A stretch of DNA of 64,000 bases from Marvania coccoides (GCA_963854735.1 OY978104.1:1054001-1118000), one strand, 5' to 3'; positions 43,572-54,896 are shown, counted from the stretch's first letter. The notes: generated by a model not told the origin, from the sequence alone. A program made the numbers and translations.

Positions 43572-46292
43572 ATGCCTTTGAGCGTGCGAGCCGCTACAGG
43601 CGGCGGCTCTGGCCTCGGGGGCGGCCAGCAACACTTGATTCGAAAACAAAAAAATATGACCACCCACCCACCTCCTCCAGTTCCTGGAGGGCTTTCGGCG
43701 GCCCCTAAAATCGGAAATGATCGTGTGGTACTTGGCCGCCACCGTTTAAGCAGGCTCCACTTTCAAGTGCGTCGTAGGTAGACTCTGACGGAGTCAACAT
43801 TCACGACAATTAATTTATTTTTTCAAACCCATATATTCTCTCCCTGCAGGTCTCGGAAACTGAACCCATCGTCGACTCCTCAGCCCCAGAACTCCTCACG
43901 CTCACAACCTTCGTGCCCAGCCTGGGAACAGATGTCGCAACCTTGCCGGAACTGTGGCCGGCGCTGGCTGCCAAATTTGGCGATGCCCCCGCAGTGGTTG
44001 ACCGCCACGCCGCTGGGAGTCCCTCCCAGCTGTCTTTCCGCGACCTCGCCGCCGAAATATCCGCCTTTGGCGCCGGCCTGGCCTCCCTGGGGGTCTCCTC
44101 GGGCGACTGTGTTGCGCTGTTCAGTGAGAACAGCAGCCGCTGGCTCGTCGTCGACCAGGCAATAATGAGCACGGGCGCTGCGGATGCTGTGCGGGGCGTC
44201 GCCTCTCCCCTCTCCGAGCTTCAGCACATTCTCTCGCATTCCCGCAGCTGCGGAGTCGTGGTGCAAGGTAGGTAGAAATTGAGCAATTATTTCTTCTATC
44301 CTTTTTTTTACTGTTCCTTAGCTAGGACATCTGATTACCACATTCCCCTTTTCCCCCTCTCCCTTGAAAACCTTTCAGACGTCGCGACGCTAGAAAAGAT
44401 TCGCCCAGCCCTGCGAGACAACGCCGCCATCCGCTTCGCGGTGGTGCTGTGGCACAAAAAGCCCAGCGCCGACGGCGCGCCCTCCACGCTCCCCCAAGCA
44501 GGAGACTTCCCCTGCGCCGTGCTTTCTTACAAAGACGTCGTTTCCAGAGGCGCCACCCACCAGGCCTCCTCCCCTTTCCATCAAACTACCAGCGGCAACA
44601 GCAACAGCGGCAGCTTCAACGGCACCTCTGCAGCTGAGCAGCAAATCCGCAATTTTAACACCACCACCACCACCACCACCACCACCACCACCACCAGCGG
44701 CGTTTCTTCTTCTTCTGCTTCTTTCTCCAGTGCTACCGCCTCGCTGGTTTACACCTCCGGCACCACGGGACAACCCAAGGGCGTCATTCTCACGCACGCC
44801 AACCTGCTGCACCAGGTGGCGCAGCTGTCGGCCTTCCTGGACGTCACTCCGGGGCAAACGTCACTGTCGCTGCTGCCGCCGTGGCACGTCTACGAGCGCA
44901 CCTGCGCCTACTACATCCTCTCCCGTGGGGGCACGCTGGTGCTCACGTCCATCGCGCACTTCAAAACGGACCTTGCCCGGGTCAAACCGAATTATCTGGT
45001 GTGTGTACCGCTGGTACTGGCAACCCTGCGATCCCGGGTGCTCGCCACGCTGGCAGCGGCTCCGCCGCTGCGCCGCGCCGTGGCGACCGCCTTGTTGGGC
45101 GCGGCGGTGGCGCGCACCCGCGCGCTGCGCGTGCTGCGAGGCCTGTCGCTTGAGCACGCCTGCCAGCCGCCCTCCCTGCTGGCGCTCGCCCGCGCCTGGC
45201 TACTGGCGGTGGCGCTCACCCCGCTGCAGTGGCTGGCGCAGAAGCTGGTGTTCGCCAAGGTCAGGGCGGCGCTGGGCGTGCAGGGGGCGGTGGTCTCAGG
45301 TGGTGGCTCGCTAGCCCCTGTTATCGACGATTTCTTTGAAACCGTGGGGCTGACGGTGCTCAACGGGTGGGGGCTCACGGAAACCTCCCCCGTGCTGGCC
45401 TGCCGCTCCGCGCTGCTGCCCGACGGCAACGCCAGGGGCTCAGTGGGACGCGTGCTGCCTGGCGGAACGCAAGTAAAGATTGTCGAACCTTCAGATTTGA
45501 CCCGGGAGGTGCCTGACGGGCAGCAGGGCGTGATTTTGGCACGCGGGCGCAGCGTCACGCCTGGATACTTTGGCGACGCTGCGGCGACCGAGGCTGCGTT
45601 CGTGGTGGACGGTACCAGCGGGAAGCGGTGGTTTAACACTGGAGACCTGGGGTGGAGGGCGCCTGAGGGGGTGGCAGGCAGCGCCATGGCCGGCTGCATC
45701 GTGCTCACTGGTGAGTGCTTTCTTTTTTTGTCTTTTTTCACCACATACACTACTTAGAGCTTAATTCTCCTCGAAGTACACTGGGCATATGAATAAACTA
45801 CTTGCGTTCCCTCTATTACTTTTTTCGTTGTTTCCTTCTTTTTCTACGACGTTTGATTGTGTGCGTTTCTGTTGCCTTTCAGGTCGCGCCAAGGACACCA
45901 TCGTGCTCTCCAGCGGCGAGAACGTGGATCCGCAGCCCATCGAGGACGCCCTCTGCGCCAGCCCCTACGTCCGCTTTGCTGCGCTCGTTGGGCATGGCCA
46001 CCGCGGCGTGGGGGCGCTGCTGGTTCCAAACGCCGACGCGCTGGCCGACGCTGCAAAGGCCCAAGGAAAAGAAGCGCTCAGCGACGCGGAGGTGCACGAG
46101 CTGATGAAGGCAGCAGTGGCTGCGGCAGGCGAAGGGCGGGTGAGGTGGGAGCATGTCGCTGCCTTCACGGTGCTGCAGCAGCCCTTCAGCGTGGAGGAAG
46201 GCACGCTGACGAGGACCATGAAGCCGCGGAGGGCGGCGATCGCGGAGCGCTACGCAGCTGAGGTAGCGCAGCTAGAGTCTAAGCTGCGGTAA
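43572..46292 (+). CDS. Plastid-type long-chain acyl-CoA/acyl-ACP synthetase (AAE15/16-like)
   Basis: Exons are 43572-43766, 43850-44267, 44379-45710 and 45883-46292, giving 784 aa. Exon 1 encodes a basic, Gly/Ser-rich leader (MPLSVRAATGGGSGLGGG) that may be a transit peptide. Adenylation motifs: A3 YTSGTTGQPKGVILTH at about 328, A5 NGWGLTETSP, A7 FNTGDLGW, A8 GRAKDTIVLSSGENVDPQPIE and the C-terminal Lys in LTRTMKPRR. The internal LPPWHVYERTCAYYIL is typical of the plastid AAE15/16 branch. The enzyme activates fatty acids through acyl-AMP. A low-complexity insert of about 60 residues before A3 contains a poly-Thr run coded by an (ACC)n microsatellite. Intron 3 carries copy 3 of the 34-bp motif, reversed. 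Confidence 0.87.
44658..44696 (+). repeat. (ACC)n coding microsatellite, poly-Thr
   Basis: About 13 ACC units lie in exon 3 of the acyl-activating enzyme. They encode uninterrupted threonine just upstream of the ATP-binding motif, in a Ser/Thr/Asn-rich loop that the family normally lacks. Confidence 0.9.
45762..45796 (-). repeat. Copy 3 of 34-bp intronic motif, reverse orientation
   Basis: The reverse complement reads TTCATATGCCCAGTGTAC and continues to GAGAATTAAGC. It matches the other two copies at most positions. It lies in intron 3 of the acyl-activating enzyme. Confidence 0.68.
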
Positions 46293-46795
46293 AAAACAAA
46301 ATTAAACTGGCAGGCATCCGCTGCACTAGGGAGTGCTCTAGTGGCAATGAATAATCCGAATGACCAATCCAACAGCCTTAACGGCGATTGATGTAGCAAT
46401 TTCTTCAACTCAGCACATATATGTTTCTTATTTATTTATTTATCACAGTGAGCGCATTGTGCGCCAATTATTTGCCGCTCCGCCAATGGGACCAGCAACA
46501 TATAAGAACTTGCAGCGGTTAGTATCAGTGTTTTAGTGTGCCATTCTACTCGTCCACTTTTTCTCTCCCTTTCTTTTCATTTCAATGCCTTTTGTATCTC
46601 CCTCTCTTTTGTTAGCGTAAATATTTTGTTGGCGTGTCTGTGTTTCCTGTGTGTGCATTTTGTAGTAGTTATATTTTTTGCATTTCGTTTGCGGCCATTT
46701 CATATAGAGCATTGTGTAAATAGCTGCATGCATGTTATCTTACAGAACTCCACGAAGCATTTCAAACAGTTTAAGTAATACAGAAACGCATTGCC
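46293..46795. other. Convergent spacer
   Basis: AT-rich sequence lies between two convergent genes. It includes a short TTTA-type run near 46429-46442. No gene is seen. Confidence 0.35.
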
Positions 46796-48112
46796 CTATT
46801 TCTGCACAACTACCACCTGCGCCGCCTGTTGCCGCAGCATCGACAGCGCCGCCAGCCGCTCAGCCACCTCTCTGCTGGGCTCCCTCCGCACCGCCTCTGC
46901 AGCTGCAGGCCCCACGCCCTTCTCCACCACAATCCTTTCTCCCCCCTCCTCAGCAGCTCCTTTCAGCCGTTCCCAATCCAGCGTCTCCCCAACCTTCCCG
47001 GCGACCTGCCCTCGCAGCGCGGCCAGCTCCCTCAGGGCAGCCGCATTTGCTCCAGCAAAAGGTCTGCTGCTTCCACTGCCGCTGCCCCTCTCTTGCTCTA
47101 CTGCGCGCCCTTTCTCTGGGGGTGGTGGTGGTGCCCACGCGCGGACCCCGAATTCCGGCATTGCGGTGGCCAGCCGCAGCTGCAGACTGCGAGCATCGTC
47201 TACCCCCGAGCTCTTGAATTTCACGGGAGACTTTGGGCGCAGCGAAGCAGCAGCAGCAGCAGCAGAAGGGGGCATAAATGTCGCGACTGATGGCACTGCT
47301 TCTTGAGTCGTTGGCTGCTGCTGGGGAGGGGCAAAGCGAGAGACGCATAGAGTCCCAGCGCCTAGAGCGCCGGCGCCTCGTGCCTTCTGGCCCCTGCTGG
47401 CGCTGCCCACGATGGGGGACCAGTGCGTGGTAGGGGTGGCAGTGGTGGAGAACGCGCGCGGGTGGGGGTGAGTGGCATCTAGGGGCGATGCTAGCGTTTT
47501 TGAAGAGGGCGATTGAAGGGTGTTGGCAGCGCCCTGCAGCTGGCGTTGCTGCTTTTTGGCGGCAGCTGGGGTCACGGGAGAGCCCATGCCCATCTTTTCC
47601 ACCTCCTCTACGAGAGCTGCCGCTTCATGCTGCGAAGCTGCCGCCGCCTCCGCCGCTGCTACAGCTTCTTCGTTCAGCTGAAGCTCATGCAGTGCGTGCT
47701 CCAGGGTGGCCACAGGAGGGGCCGCCCCGCCTGCGCCTGTCGCTGCGAAAGGGCGCGCTCGGCTGAGCTGCGACAAGGGTGGCCCGGCCATTGAAGAAGA
47801 CGCCGGCGCCCGCTGTTGCATTGCTAGCAGCCGGGCCTTGAAACTAGTGCCGATGGAAGTAGGGGGCGTTGCAGCAGCTGCGGTGGAAGGGGTCTGAGAA
47901 GGCAGCGGGGAGGCGTTGGCTGTGCGAGGGGCTAGAGGCGAAGGGTGGGCTGGCCGAGCAGAGGTCCCAAATAACGGCCGTTCTGCCCCGCCAAAGCTCA
48001 TTTGCCGCAGCCAGACGTCATCATCGGTGCGATTGGATGTTGATTGGGCGGGGTCGTCGGCGCCAGGGCGTCGTAGGCTGGCCAACAGCGGGCTGTTGAA
48101 CTTTGAAGACAT
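46796..48112 (-). CDS. Disordered Ala/Ser/Pro-rich protein of unknown function
   Basis: This is a single-exon ORF of 438 aa from the Met at 48112 (MSSKFNSPLLASLRRPG). An in-frame Met at 48187 would add 25 residues, but it lies in AT-rich, UTR-like sequence and is not preferred. Composition is strongly low-complexity, with Ala/Gln/Ser/Pro tracts. More conserved-looking pieces are DDDVWLRQMSFGGAERPLFGTSARP, SFKARLLAMQQR and a helical C-terminus (ALRELAALRGQVAGK, EPSREVAERLAALSMLRQQAA). Many SP and TP sites suggest phosphorylation. I recognise no family. The uninterrupted frame in GC-rich sequence supports it as real. It is divergent from the DUF1499 gene with 199 bp between starts. Confidence 0.6.
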   Translation of the reverse strand: MSSKFNSPLLASLRRPGADDPAQSTSNRTDDDVWLRQMSFGGAERPLFGTSARPAHPSPLAPRTANASPLPSQTPSTAAAATPPTSIGTSFKARLLAMQQRAPASSSMAGPPLSQLSRARPFAATGAGGAAPPVATLEHALHELQLNEEAVAAAEAAAASQHEAAALVEEVEKMGMGSPVTPAAAKKQQRQLQGAANTLQSPSSKTLASPLDATHPHPRAFSTTATPTTHWSPIVGSASRGQKARGAGALGAGTLCVSRFAPPQQQPTTQEAVPSVATFMPPSAAAAAASLRPKSPVKFKSSGVDDARSLQLRLATAMPEFGVRAWAPPPPPEKGRAVEQERGSGSGSSRPFAGANAAALRELAALRGQVAGKVGETLDWERLKGAAEEGGERIVVEKGVGPAAAEAVRREPSREVAERLAALSMLRQQAAQVVVVQK

Positions 48113-48311
48113 GATTAATAAAAAAAAATTAGCGTTGCATTTTCCGTGGTGATCTCGTGCAGATGATAATGGCAGGGAGAGTAGCACGTAATTAAATAGT
48201 ATTATAAACGAGCATAAGCTTTTTAATATTTTTCTTTCGAGACAAACTTCATGTTTTAAACGTCATGTGTATTCCCGATCACACCTTGATTTTTGCGTAC
48301 ATTTTATAGAC

Positions 48312-49239
48312 ATGTCAATAATAACAGCAATGCAGGCTTGCGGATCCGCAATCGCCGCACGGCCTTTTGCGGTGTCAAAGACCTCTCCTCGCAATGCCCG
48401 TCGCTGCGTGATCGTCGCCGCGCAAGGCGCTCCTGAAAACGAGCCCGCCTCCAACCGCAGGTATTTCATGGCCCCATTCATTTCCCCTCTGCGGTTCTCC
48501 AAAATCTGATCACCCTCCCATCTTCTGGCCGCAGGGAGCTCATTCTCCGCAGCGTCAACGTGGTTGTGCTGGGCGCCATGTTCAACTGGGGCGCGGCTCC
48601 CCGCCCCAGCAGCATTGGCGTTCAGGACTACGGAGGCGGCATTAGAACGCTGGGCCTCTGCCCGCCTTCCCCCAACTGCGTGTCCACCGCTGAGGAGGCC
48701 AACGACCCCACCCACTTCATCCCCGGGTGGACCTACAACCCTGAGGACGGCAGGGGGCGCAAGAAGCCTGCCACCCAAGCGCAAGCAATGCAGGTCAGCA
48801 TTTTCATTCATTGTTGTTTTAGTTTACAATCTTATGCAGTGTCTGTGCAAACGGGAAAAAATATCAGCCTCCCCCCTAGATGAATACTATTTATTAAATA
48901 ATAATATTAAACATGTGCGTTTCCATAAATAAATTAACGTGTTCATTTTTTCACCGTCTCCTGTAGGAGCTTGTCGACGCAGTGAACGCGACCTCTCCCG
49001 ATGGATTCACCCACACCATTGTGAGGCAGACCGATGACTACCTCTACGTTGAGTACCAGAGCCCCACCTTTGGGTTCATTGATGACTTTGAGGCTTTCTT
49101 CCCTGCCGATAGGCCCAATACAGTGGAGTACCGCTCTGCCTCGCGCATCGGGGAGAGCGACGGCGACGTCAACCGCAAGCGCATCAAGGCCCTGCGAGTG
49201 GAGCTGCAGAAGAAGGGCTGGAGGTCGCTGGGCTTTTGA
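48312..49239 (+). CDS. DUF1499 protein, predicted thylakoid lumen
   Basis: Exons are 48312-48460, 48535-48793 and 48967-49239, giving 226 aa; an in-frame Met at 48330 would give 220. Residues 1-40 are a Ser/Arg/Ala-rich chloroplast transit-like peptide (ARPFAVSKTSPRNARRCVIV). A twin-Arg and hydrophobic segment follows (NRRELILRSVNVVVLGAMF), typical of Tat-dependent lumen signals. The mature domain is DUF1499: GLCPPSPNCVSTAEEANDPTHFIPGWTYN, RQTDDYLYVEYQSPTFGFIDDFEAFFP and RSASRIGESDGDVNRKRIKALR. Plant and cyanobacterial relatives are lumenal or secreted proteins of unknown function. The absence of a heterokont-type ASAFAP site suggests a primary plastid. Confidence 0.82.
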
Positions 49240-49697
49240 GTAAACTATTATTAGACAAGGAAAAGAAGAGAAAAAAAAACGCCGGGTGAAATTTTGTTAA
49301 TGAAGAATTCTGTTGGTTTTAATAAAAAGAAATGAAGTGCGTGCGGTTGCAGCACAATTGGCAACATATGTGAGGCTATTTGATGTAAATGGGCAGTGCA
49401 AACAGCAGCTTATGTGCATGTGCAGTTCGTCAGCAGAGGGAGCGTTTCCATTCATATATATATACATAAATGGAAAGAAAGATGCTGGCAGCCGAAGCTG
49501 CCATGTACTGCGGTCTCAAGGTCAATGCATTACAATAAATGTGTCACAACATGAAAGGGAGATACGGCACATAATCAGGAATCTCACTGCAGGACGAGCA
49601 AGCGCAGCAACTTGAAAAGAAAACAGAAATAAATAAAGCACGCGAAATGTGTTGGGAGAAAAATAAACCCGAGAATGCCGTCTTTTTTCTTCCTTCT
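49240..49697. other. Convergent spacer between DUF1499 and kinesin genes
   Basis: It probably holds the two 3' UTRs. An AATAAA-like word occurs near 49319. No gene is seen. Confidence 0.35.
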
Positions 49698-52266
49698 CTA
49701 CCCCACGTTCCGCCTGGCCGTTCCAATCTCCGTGGCATTCACCTTTGCCGCAAACCGTAGAGTGCACAGCGACTCAGCTGCGTTATCCGTGGCCGGGCTC
49801 ACGTTGCACATCATCAGCGCCTTGCCTGCCCCGCTCAACGAGTTCTGGAGCAGGTACGTGAGCTTGGAGTTGCGGTACGGCACGTGCGCCTCGCGAGACC
49901 CCAGCGCTGAAATAACGTCACCCAGCGCGCTCAGGCTCTTGTTGATCGCCTGCGTCTCCTTCAGCCGCTGCCCCTCCGCCCCGCTGCGCCCCAGCCGCTC
50001 GCTCCCGGCCAAATCCACAAGATTAAGCGCCCCGCTCAGCCGCTGCCCCGTGGTGGCGTTCATGCCCTCAATCGTCAGCATGAACACCATGTGCGATCGG
50101 GACGACTGTTCGTTGCTGGCCGTCGCGCCCACCGCGCGCTGGTTCATCGCTCGCTGCATCAGCGCAGCCACGCGGGACTCGTCGCTGACGTCCGCCCACT
50201 CCAGGAACGACACGGCGGTGGCTCCCCCTTTCTCGTCGTGAGAAATCACGTGCTTCTTCCCTGCAGGCGGGCCCTTCCCCAGCAGGTCTTTGAGCTCTTC
50301 GTTGTAGATCTCCAGCATCGCGGCGCGCATGACGTAGCGCCAGCCCTGCTCTGCGGAGGCGGCAGCGGTGGAGAAAACTTGGCGCACTGCCCGGGGGATG
50401 ATGCCCTCTGACTCGGCCCCAGGGCGGCCGAGCATGGTGAAGGTCTTTCCAGCGTTGGTTTGGCCGTACTGCAAATAGAAAATAAAAAGGGGGGAACAAG
50501 AACAAAATTAACAAGATCAAAATTAATTGAAAGTTGAAAGAGAAAAATGGCGGATCTTTGTCGTTTAAACGTACCGCAAAGATGCACACGCGGTAGCCGT
50601 CCAGCGCCGACTGCACCAGCGCCGATACCTCCTCAAACACGGTGGCCTGCCCTGCGGCGGGCCCGAACACGCGGTCAAACGTAAACGTGTGGCGCTGCGG
50701 CGCTTTTTTTGCCCCGGTGGCAGACGTTGCAGGCTGCACCAGCTCCACCCCCCGCCCCGCCAGCTCGTGGTCCTCTCCGGCCGCGTCCACCGCGCTGCCG
50801 GCCCCCTTTTCTGCATCCGAGGGCGGGCGCACGCGGCAAAACACCCGCACGTTGCCTTTGAGCTCCAGGATCGTGTTGTGCAGGCGGCGGCGCAGGGACT
50901 CGCCCTCGCGCAGCCGCTGCTCTGCCGACGATAGCAACGCCTCCAGCTCCGCCACCCGCGACCCCAAGGTGCGCACGTCTGAATTTTTGGACTCCGCCTG
51001 CGCCTCCGCCGCATTTCGCTGCTCCTTCAGCAGCGCGATCTGGTCTTGCAGGGCCACCACGGTGGCGGCCTGCGCTGTGGTGCGGCTGGCCAGAATGCCG
51101 GAGGTCTCACGCTCAGCCTCCAGCGCGGCCACGTCTTTCCCCGTGGCAGCTCGGAAACGCTCCAGGTCGCGGCGCTGGGTGTCGCACTCCCCTCGCAGCC
51201 GGGACACATCCTCCACGAGCGCGGCGCGTTCAGCGCTTGCCACCGCCAGGTCGGCGCGCAGCCTGCTGGCCTCCTCGGCTGCCGCCTGGCGCGAAGCTTC
51301 GCTAGATGATGAAGCGGACTGCAGCGCAGACAGGGCGTCGCCCAGGGCCGCCACCCTGCCTCGCAGCCCCGCTGCCTCCTCCGCCAGCTCCACCTTCTCC
51401 GCCTGCAGCTTTGAGGCGGCTTCCGCAGCGGCGGTCAGGTCGTTTTGAATCTTGCTATTGTACTCCTGCAGCCCCATAGCGTACTTCTGGGACTCGCCAG
51501 CGGTGGTCTCTGCGGTCGTCAGCCGCTGCTGCAGGGTGCTCGCCGCCGCCTCCTGCGTCGCGAGCTCAGCAGCCACCCGCTTCTCTGCTGCCTCGGAAGT
51601 GGCCAAAGCCTCACGAACCTCCTCCAGCTCCTTGCGCAGCGCGTCCACCTCCATCACCCGACGCTGCGCCTCTGCGGCCGCCGCCGCCAGCTGCTCCGCC
51701 TGCCCCTCCGCCTGGGCGGCCGCCAACTGGGCGGCTTCCTCCGCCTTGCGGGCGGCCTCACTCCTCCCCGCGCTTTCTTTCTTCAGCGCCGCCTCCAGGT
51801 CGGCAAGTTTGGCGTCCGCCTGTGACCGCTCGTCGAAGAGGTGCCACCCCACCGCCCGCAGCCGCTTCAGGTGCGCCACCAGGGTGTCCACCTTCTTTGA
51901 AGCATCACAGCGTTTTGGGAACGACAGCTTATGGGTCAGAGCATCGCTGGGCAGCCACCCAGTCTCGCGGACGGTGGCCTCCCACGCCTGCAGCTCCTCT
52001 GGAGGCGCCACAGGGCCGGCGTCGGGCAGGATTGCAGGCTCGGGGCGCTTGCTGGCGGGCGCTTTGGCAGGCGAGGCCTTGCGCTTGCGACCCGCTGGGG
52101 CCGTTTTATCGTTGCCCTGCAATTTGTTTACAATGAAGATAGTTGGTGCATTGGTTCGCGCTCCTGGGTGACCAACGGAGCCGGCTGCCAGAAGATTGCG
52201 GGATTTAGTTGGGCAACTTACCGAGAGGGGCTGCAACGCCCCTGGTCGGGGGATTCTACTCGGCAT
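49698..52266 (-). CDS. Kinesin-14 (C-terminal, minus-end-directed motor)
   Basis: Exons are 52266-52222, 52116-50575 and 50468-49698, giving 785 aa. An in-frame Met at 52302 could add 12 residues. The N-terminus has a basic, NLS-like GRKRKASPAKAPASKRPEP. Residues about 100-430 form a long Ala/Glu-rich coiled coil. The kinesin-14 neck (NTILELKGNVRVFCRVRPP) precedes the motor domain. The motor shows the P-loop AYGQTNAGKTFTMLG (rejoined across intron 2), switch I NEQSSRSH and switch II LVDLAGSERLGRSG. It ends at the C-terminus just after LRFAAKVNATEIG. By family it should move to microtubule minus ends and help organise spindles. Confidence 0.92.
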
Positions 52267-53145
52267 TTGCTGGTTCTCACTATTATTTTTTATTACAAGC
52301 ACCTACGAGGAAATCAAAGCTCGCAATCGACGCAACGGTTTTCGTGTGTGAAAAGAAAAACAAATCCCACCCGCTTGAATGAAACCTTTGGAGAACCAAA
52401 GACAAAATATTCTGGAACCACCACCTACGCAGCTAGCAAGGAGCGCACCTTGATTTTTTAATACTCTTCTGTTGTTGTGGGGATTGACTTCGTGAATTCA
52501 AATGGTAATTGTGGGACGTTTCTATAGCTATCTTAGAATTTGAGGTGGGTTACAGATGAATGCTTTCAAAACCATCAATTTAGATAGCCCACACAACCGA
52601 GATACCACCAGCAGCGCTTTCGACAAAGGCGACAGCAAAGTTGTTCGAGCTACGGCACCTGCACCGTGTCTTCAAACCGCGCGACGGGGAGGGAACAGTG
52701 GAGTGGAACAGTGGAGTGGGCACACCAGCCGCATGGCTGCGACCCAGTGAAACAGTGGATATGCCACCATGCTTGAGTTTTCTGCAGGAGGGGGTGCTGC
52801 AGCGAGTGCTGCCTTCTTCCTTCACCCAGTTAGACAGTAGATTCGGCACAACACAAGGGGTGAATTAGCCGATTCTACTATACCTTGAATGTAAATTGTG
52901 GGAGCTATTTTTAAAGCTGCAAATTTTCTTCATGGTATGACTGAATGGGTGGGATTTTCGATCAATTAATCGGCTGTTTAGTTGTTGAAAAAAACAGTAT
53001 AAGCATGCAGTACGAATGTGTGGTACATAGCGTCAAACATAAAAATGATGTGTGTGTGATAAAGAAAAACATTATATACTCTCTTGGTGACTCTTTTGGT
53101 GGGAATGACATCGGATAATTCATTGTACTTTATAATGCTCTCCCG
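52267..53145. other. Gene-free region upstream of kinesin
   Basis: I find no supported exon in about 880 bp. It includes the kinesin promoter. A GC-richer patch (52640-52860) has no consistent reading frame. Confidence 0.35.
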
Positions 53146-54093
53146 CTAAACGATGTAAAACTCAAATTTAGTACTGACTAGGCAAAAGTATAAAACTCGA
53201 AAATTTTGCGATGTCATGTCCTCCAAGGGCGGCACTGCCTCAGCTGTCCCGGCGATCACGACGGCGATGGCGGGGGAGGTGACGTCATCCACCAACACCA
53301 GCTGCATTTGTGCAGGCGTGCCGTCTTCGCGGCGCACAAAGTCAGCGGCCAGGAGAGTGCCTGCTATGGCATCCTCCTCAGGGTCAGGCAGAGTTCCCAG
53401 GGCATGGTTTACCCCCACCACACGCCACCTCCCCGCGCTGCCGCCTCCGCCGTGCCTTGCTGCGCTCCTCCCAGTCCCCAGGAGCTCTCTCTCCGCCCTC
53501 CTCTTCCCCTCCCGACCCACGCTCCTCCCACTCTGCGAGTATGCGCTTGATGCGCTTGCTGTTGGCGTACTCTCGAGGAGTCTGCCCCACAGCATTTTCT
53601 GCGTACAGCAGGTTGGGGTCGCGCTGAACCAGGAACTCCATCACGAGGACGCGCAGCTCGGCGTGCTGCGATTAATTCAGTGGGAGGAGGAAGAAAAGGG
53701 ACGAGTCAAATGCCAGACACAGTTTTATTTCATCGTAGGTAGGCTAAAAGTAATTCCATAAATAACAGCAAGAAATTGAATGTCGTTTTCGTCATTCGGT
53801 AACCTTAGTGCCAATTCCTTCATTTGTTTCTCCAGCTGCATGATTTTTGGGGCCAGCCCCGCCATGCGCATGACTTGCTGCACGTGCCCTGTTGTCATGT
53901 CCTGGTCGGCATCGCGCATAATGCACTGCAGCGCCTCCGGAAGGCGTCCAAGGTAGCGGGGGTCTGCAGGAAGCGGAATGCATGAATGCGCCGAGGTGAT
54001 GGTTTTTGGATGGTTTAGGCGGGGCGAAAGCCAAAACTCACAAAAATTGGAATAAACGTGGATGACGCGATCCAAGGCAAGGCGGACTTCCAT
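53146..54093 (-). CDS. Ankyrin-like protein, exon structure partly unresolved
   Basis: Exon 1 is 54093-54042 (MEVRLALDRVIHVYSNF) and exon 2 starts at 53963 (PRYLGRLPEALQCIMRDADQDM...MRMAGLAPKIMQLEKQMKELAL). A third exon starts at 53665 (HAELRVLVMEFLVQRDPNLLYAENAVGQTPREYANSKRIKRIL), which looks like an ankyrin repeat. A coding-like segment in another frame (LGTLPDPEEDAIAGTLLAADFV...SPAIAVVIAGTAEAVPPLE) runs to 53146. Joining the last two needs a further intron of about 60-80 bp, with donor GTGGGT at 53520 or GTCGGG at 53516. The donor of intron 2 is also unclear. No family is recognised beyond ankyrin. The gene is real in my judgement but the model is provisional. Confidence 0.42.
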
Positions 54094-54460
54094 ATGGCCC
54101 AGCCATCTCCATCTTACGGGAAAACGGGATATTTCAGTGTTCAGATCATTTTCCAAATTTCCAAGAGGGGGGGGGGGTACTCTAGCACAGGATAATAATA
54201 ATACACCGAAGAGCTCGCGCTCAATTGTCGTGGCGCAGCAACGCAAAACCGAAACAAAAAGCTTATCTTTTAAAGCGGGGGCTACTTGGGCCGCAGGCGC
54301 AGCACGCGTTGTTTTTTTAACGCGTCCTCGCATCCATGCAGTTGTATTCATCCATTTTCCATTCTTTTTAAAACCAGATCGCATATTTCAACATCAAACC
54401 AGCCTTCACATCCACTGCTACACCCTCTTGGTTTGCAAACATACGATTAAATAACCAAAG
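54094..54460. other. Divergent spacer
   Basis: This 367-bp region lies between the ankyrin-like gene and a small secreted-protein gene. It includes a poly-G run near 54167. No exon is seen. Confidence 0.35.
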
Positions 54461-54896
54461 ATGCGTGTGAGAATTTTGATTTTCTGCAGCCTTCTTCTTT
54501 CCGTCTCGTGGTCTGCCCATGCGGTGAGTTTGCATCAGATAATGGAATGGGATTCCGAAAGCGGACGGTATTCTGCAGCGCGTTTTACAACTCGCCACTC
54601 ACCCAATTTGCATCCTACTACATTCGACATTGCAGGCACGTGAAGACGATCTGAATATCGAACAGAACTTGCCACCGGTGCGCCCGCCGCCTCACCTTGC
54701 CTCCCCGCCAGCGGCAGCCGTAAGAAACTATTCCCGGGCCCGCCGCCTTCTGGATGGGTCCGTAAAAGTGAAGGACGGATCTTTGGAGCACTCTGTGCAG
54801 CCCGTGAGCACATACGATGGCGATGTCGGGGCGTTACTGTCTTTTTTCAGGCCGTGGAGAAGATTGCGAGAGTTGCGAAAAGAGGCGCCGTTTTAA
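54461..54896 (+). CDS. Small secreted protein of unknown function
   Basis: Exons are 54461-54523 and 54636-54896, giving 107 aa. Exon 1 is a complete signal peptide (MRVRILIFCSLLLSVSWSAHA) ending at GCG|GTGAGT. The mature part is short and polar: REDDLNIEQNLPPVRPPPHL, then RARRLLDGSVKVKDGSLEHS, and a basic end (RPWRRLRELRKEAP). A possible 47-bp intron (GTGAGC at 54804 to CAG at 54850) would replace the C-terminus by AVEKIARVAKRGAV and more; I did not adopt it because all other introns here are longer. No family is recognised. Acting as a secreted precursor peptide is possible but speculative. Confidence 0.5.

Noticed and set aside
54804..54850. 47-bp intron in the small secreted-protein gene
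   Set aside because: Splice words fit, but all other introns in the window are clearly longer and the unspliced frame ends neatly at the AT-rich boundary.
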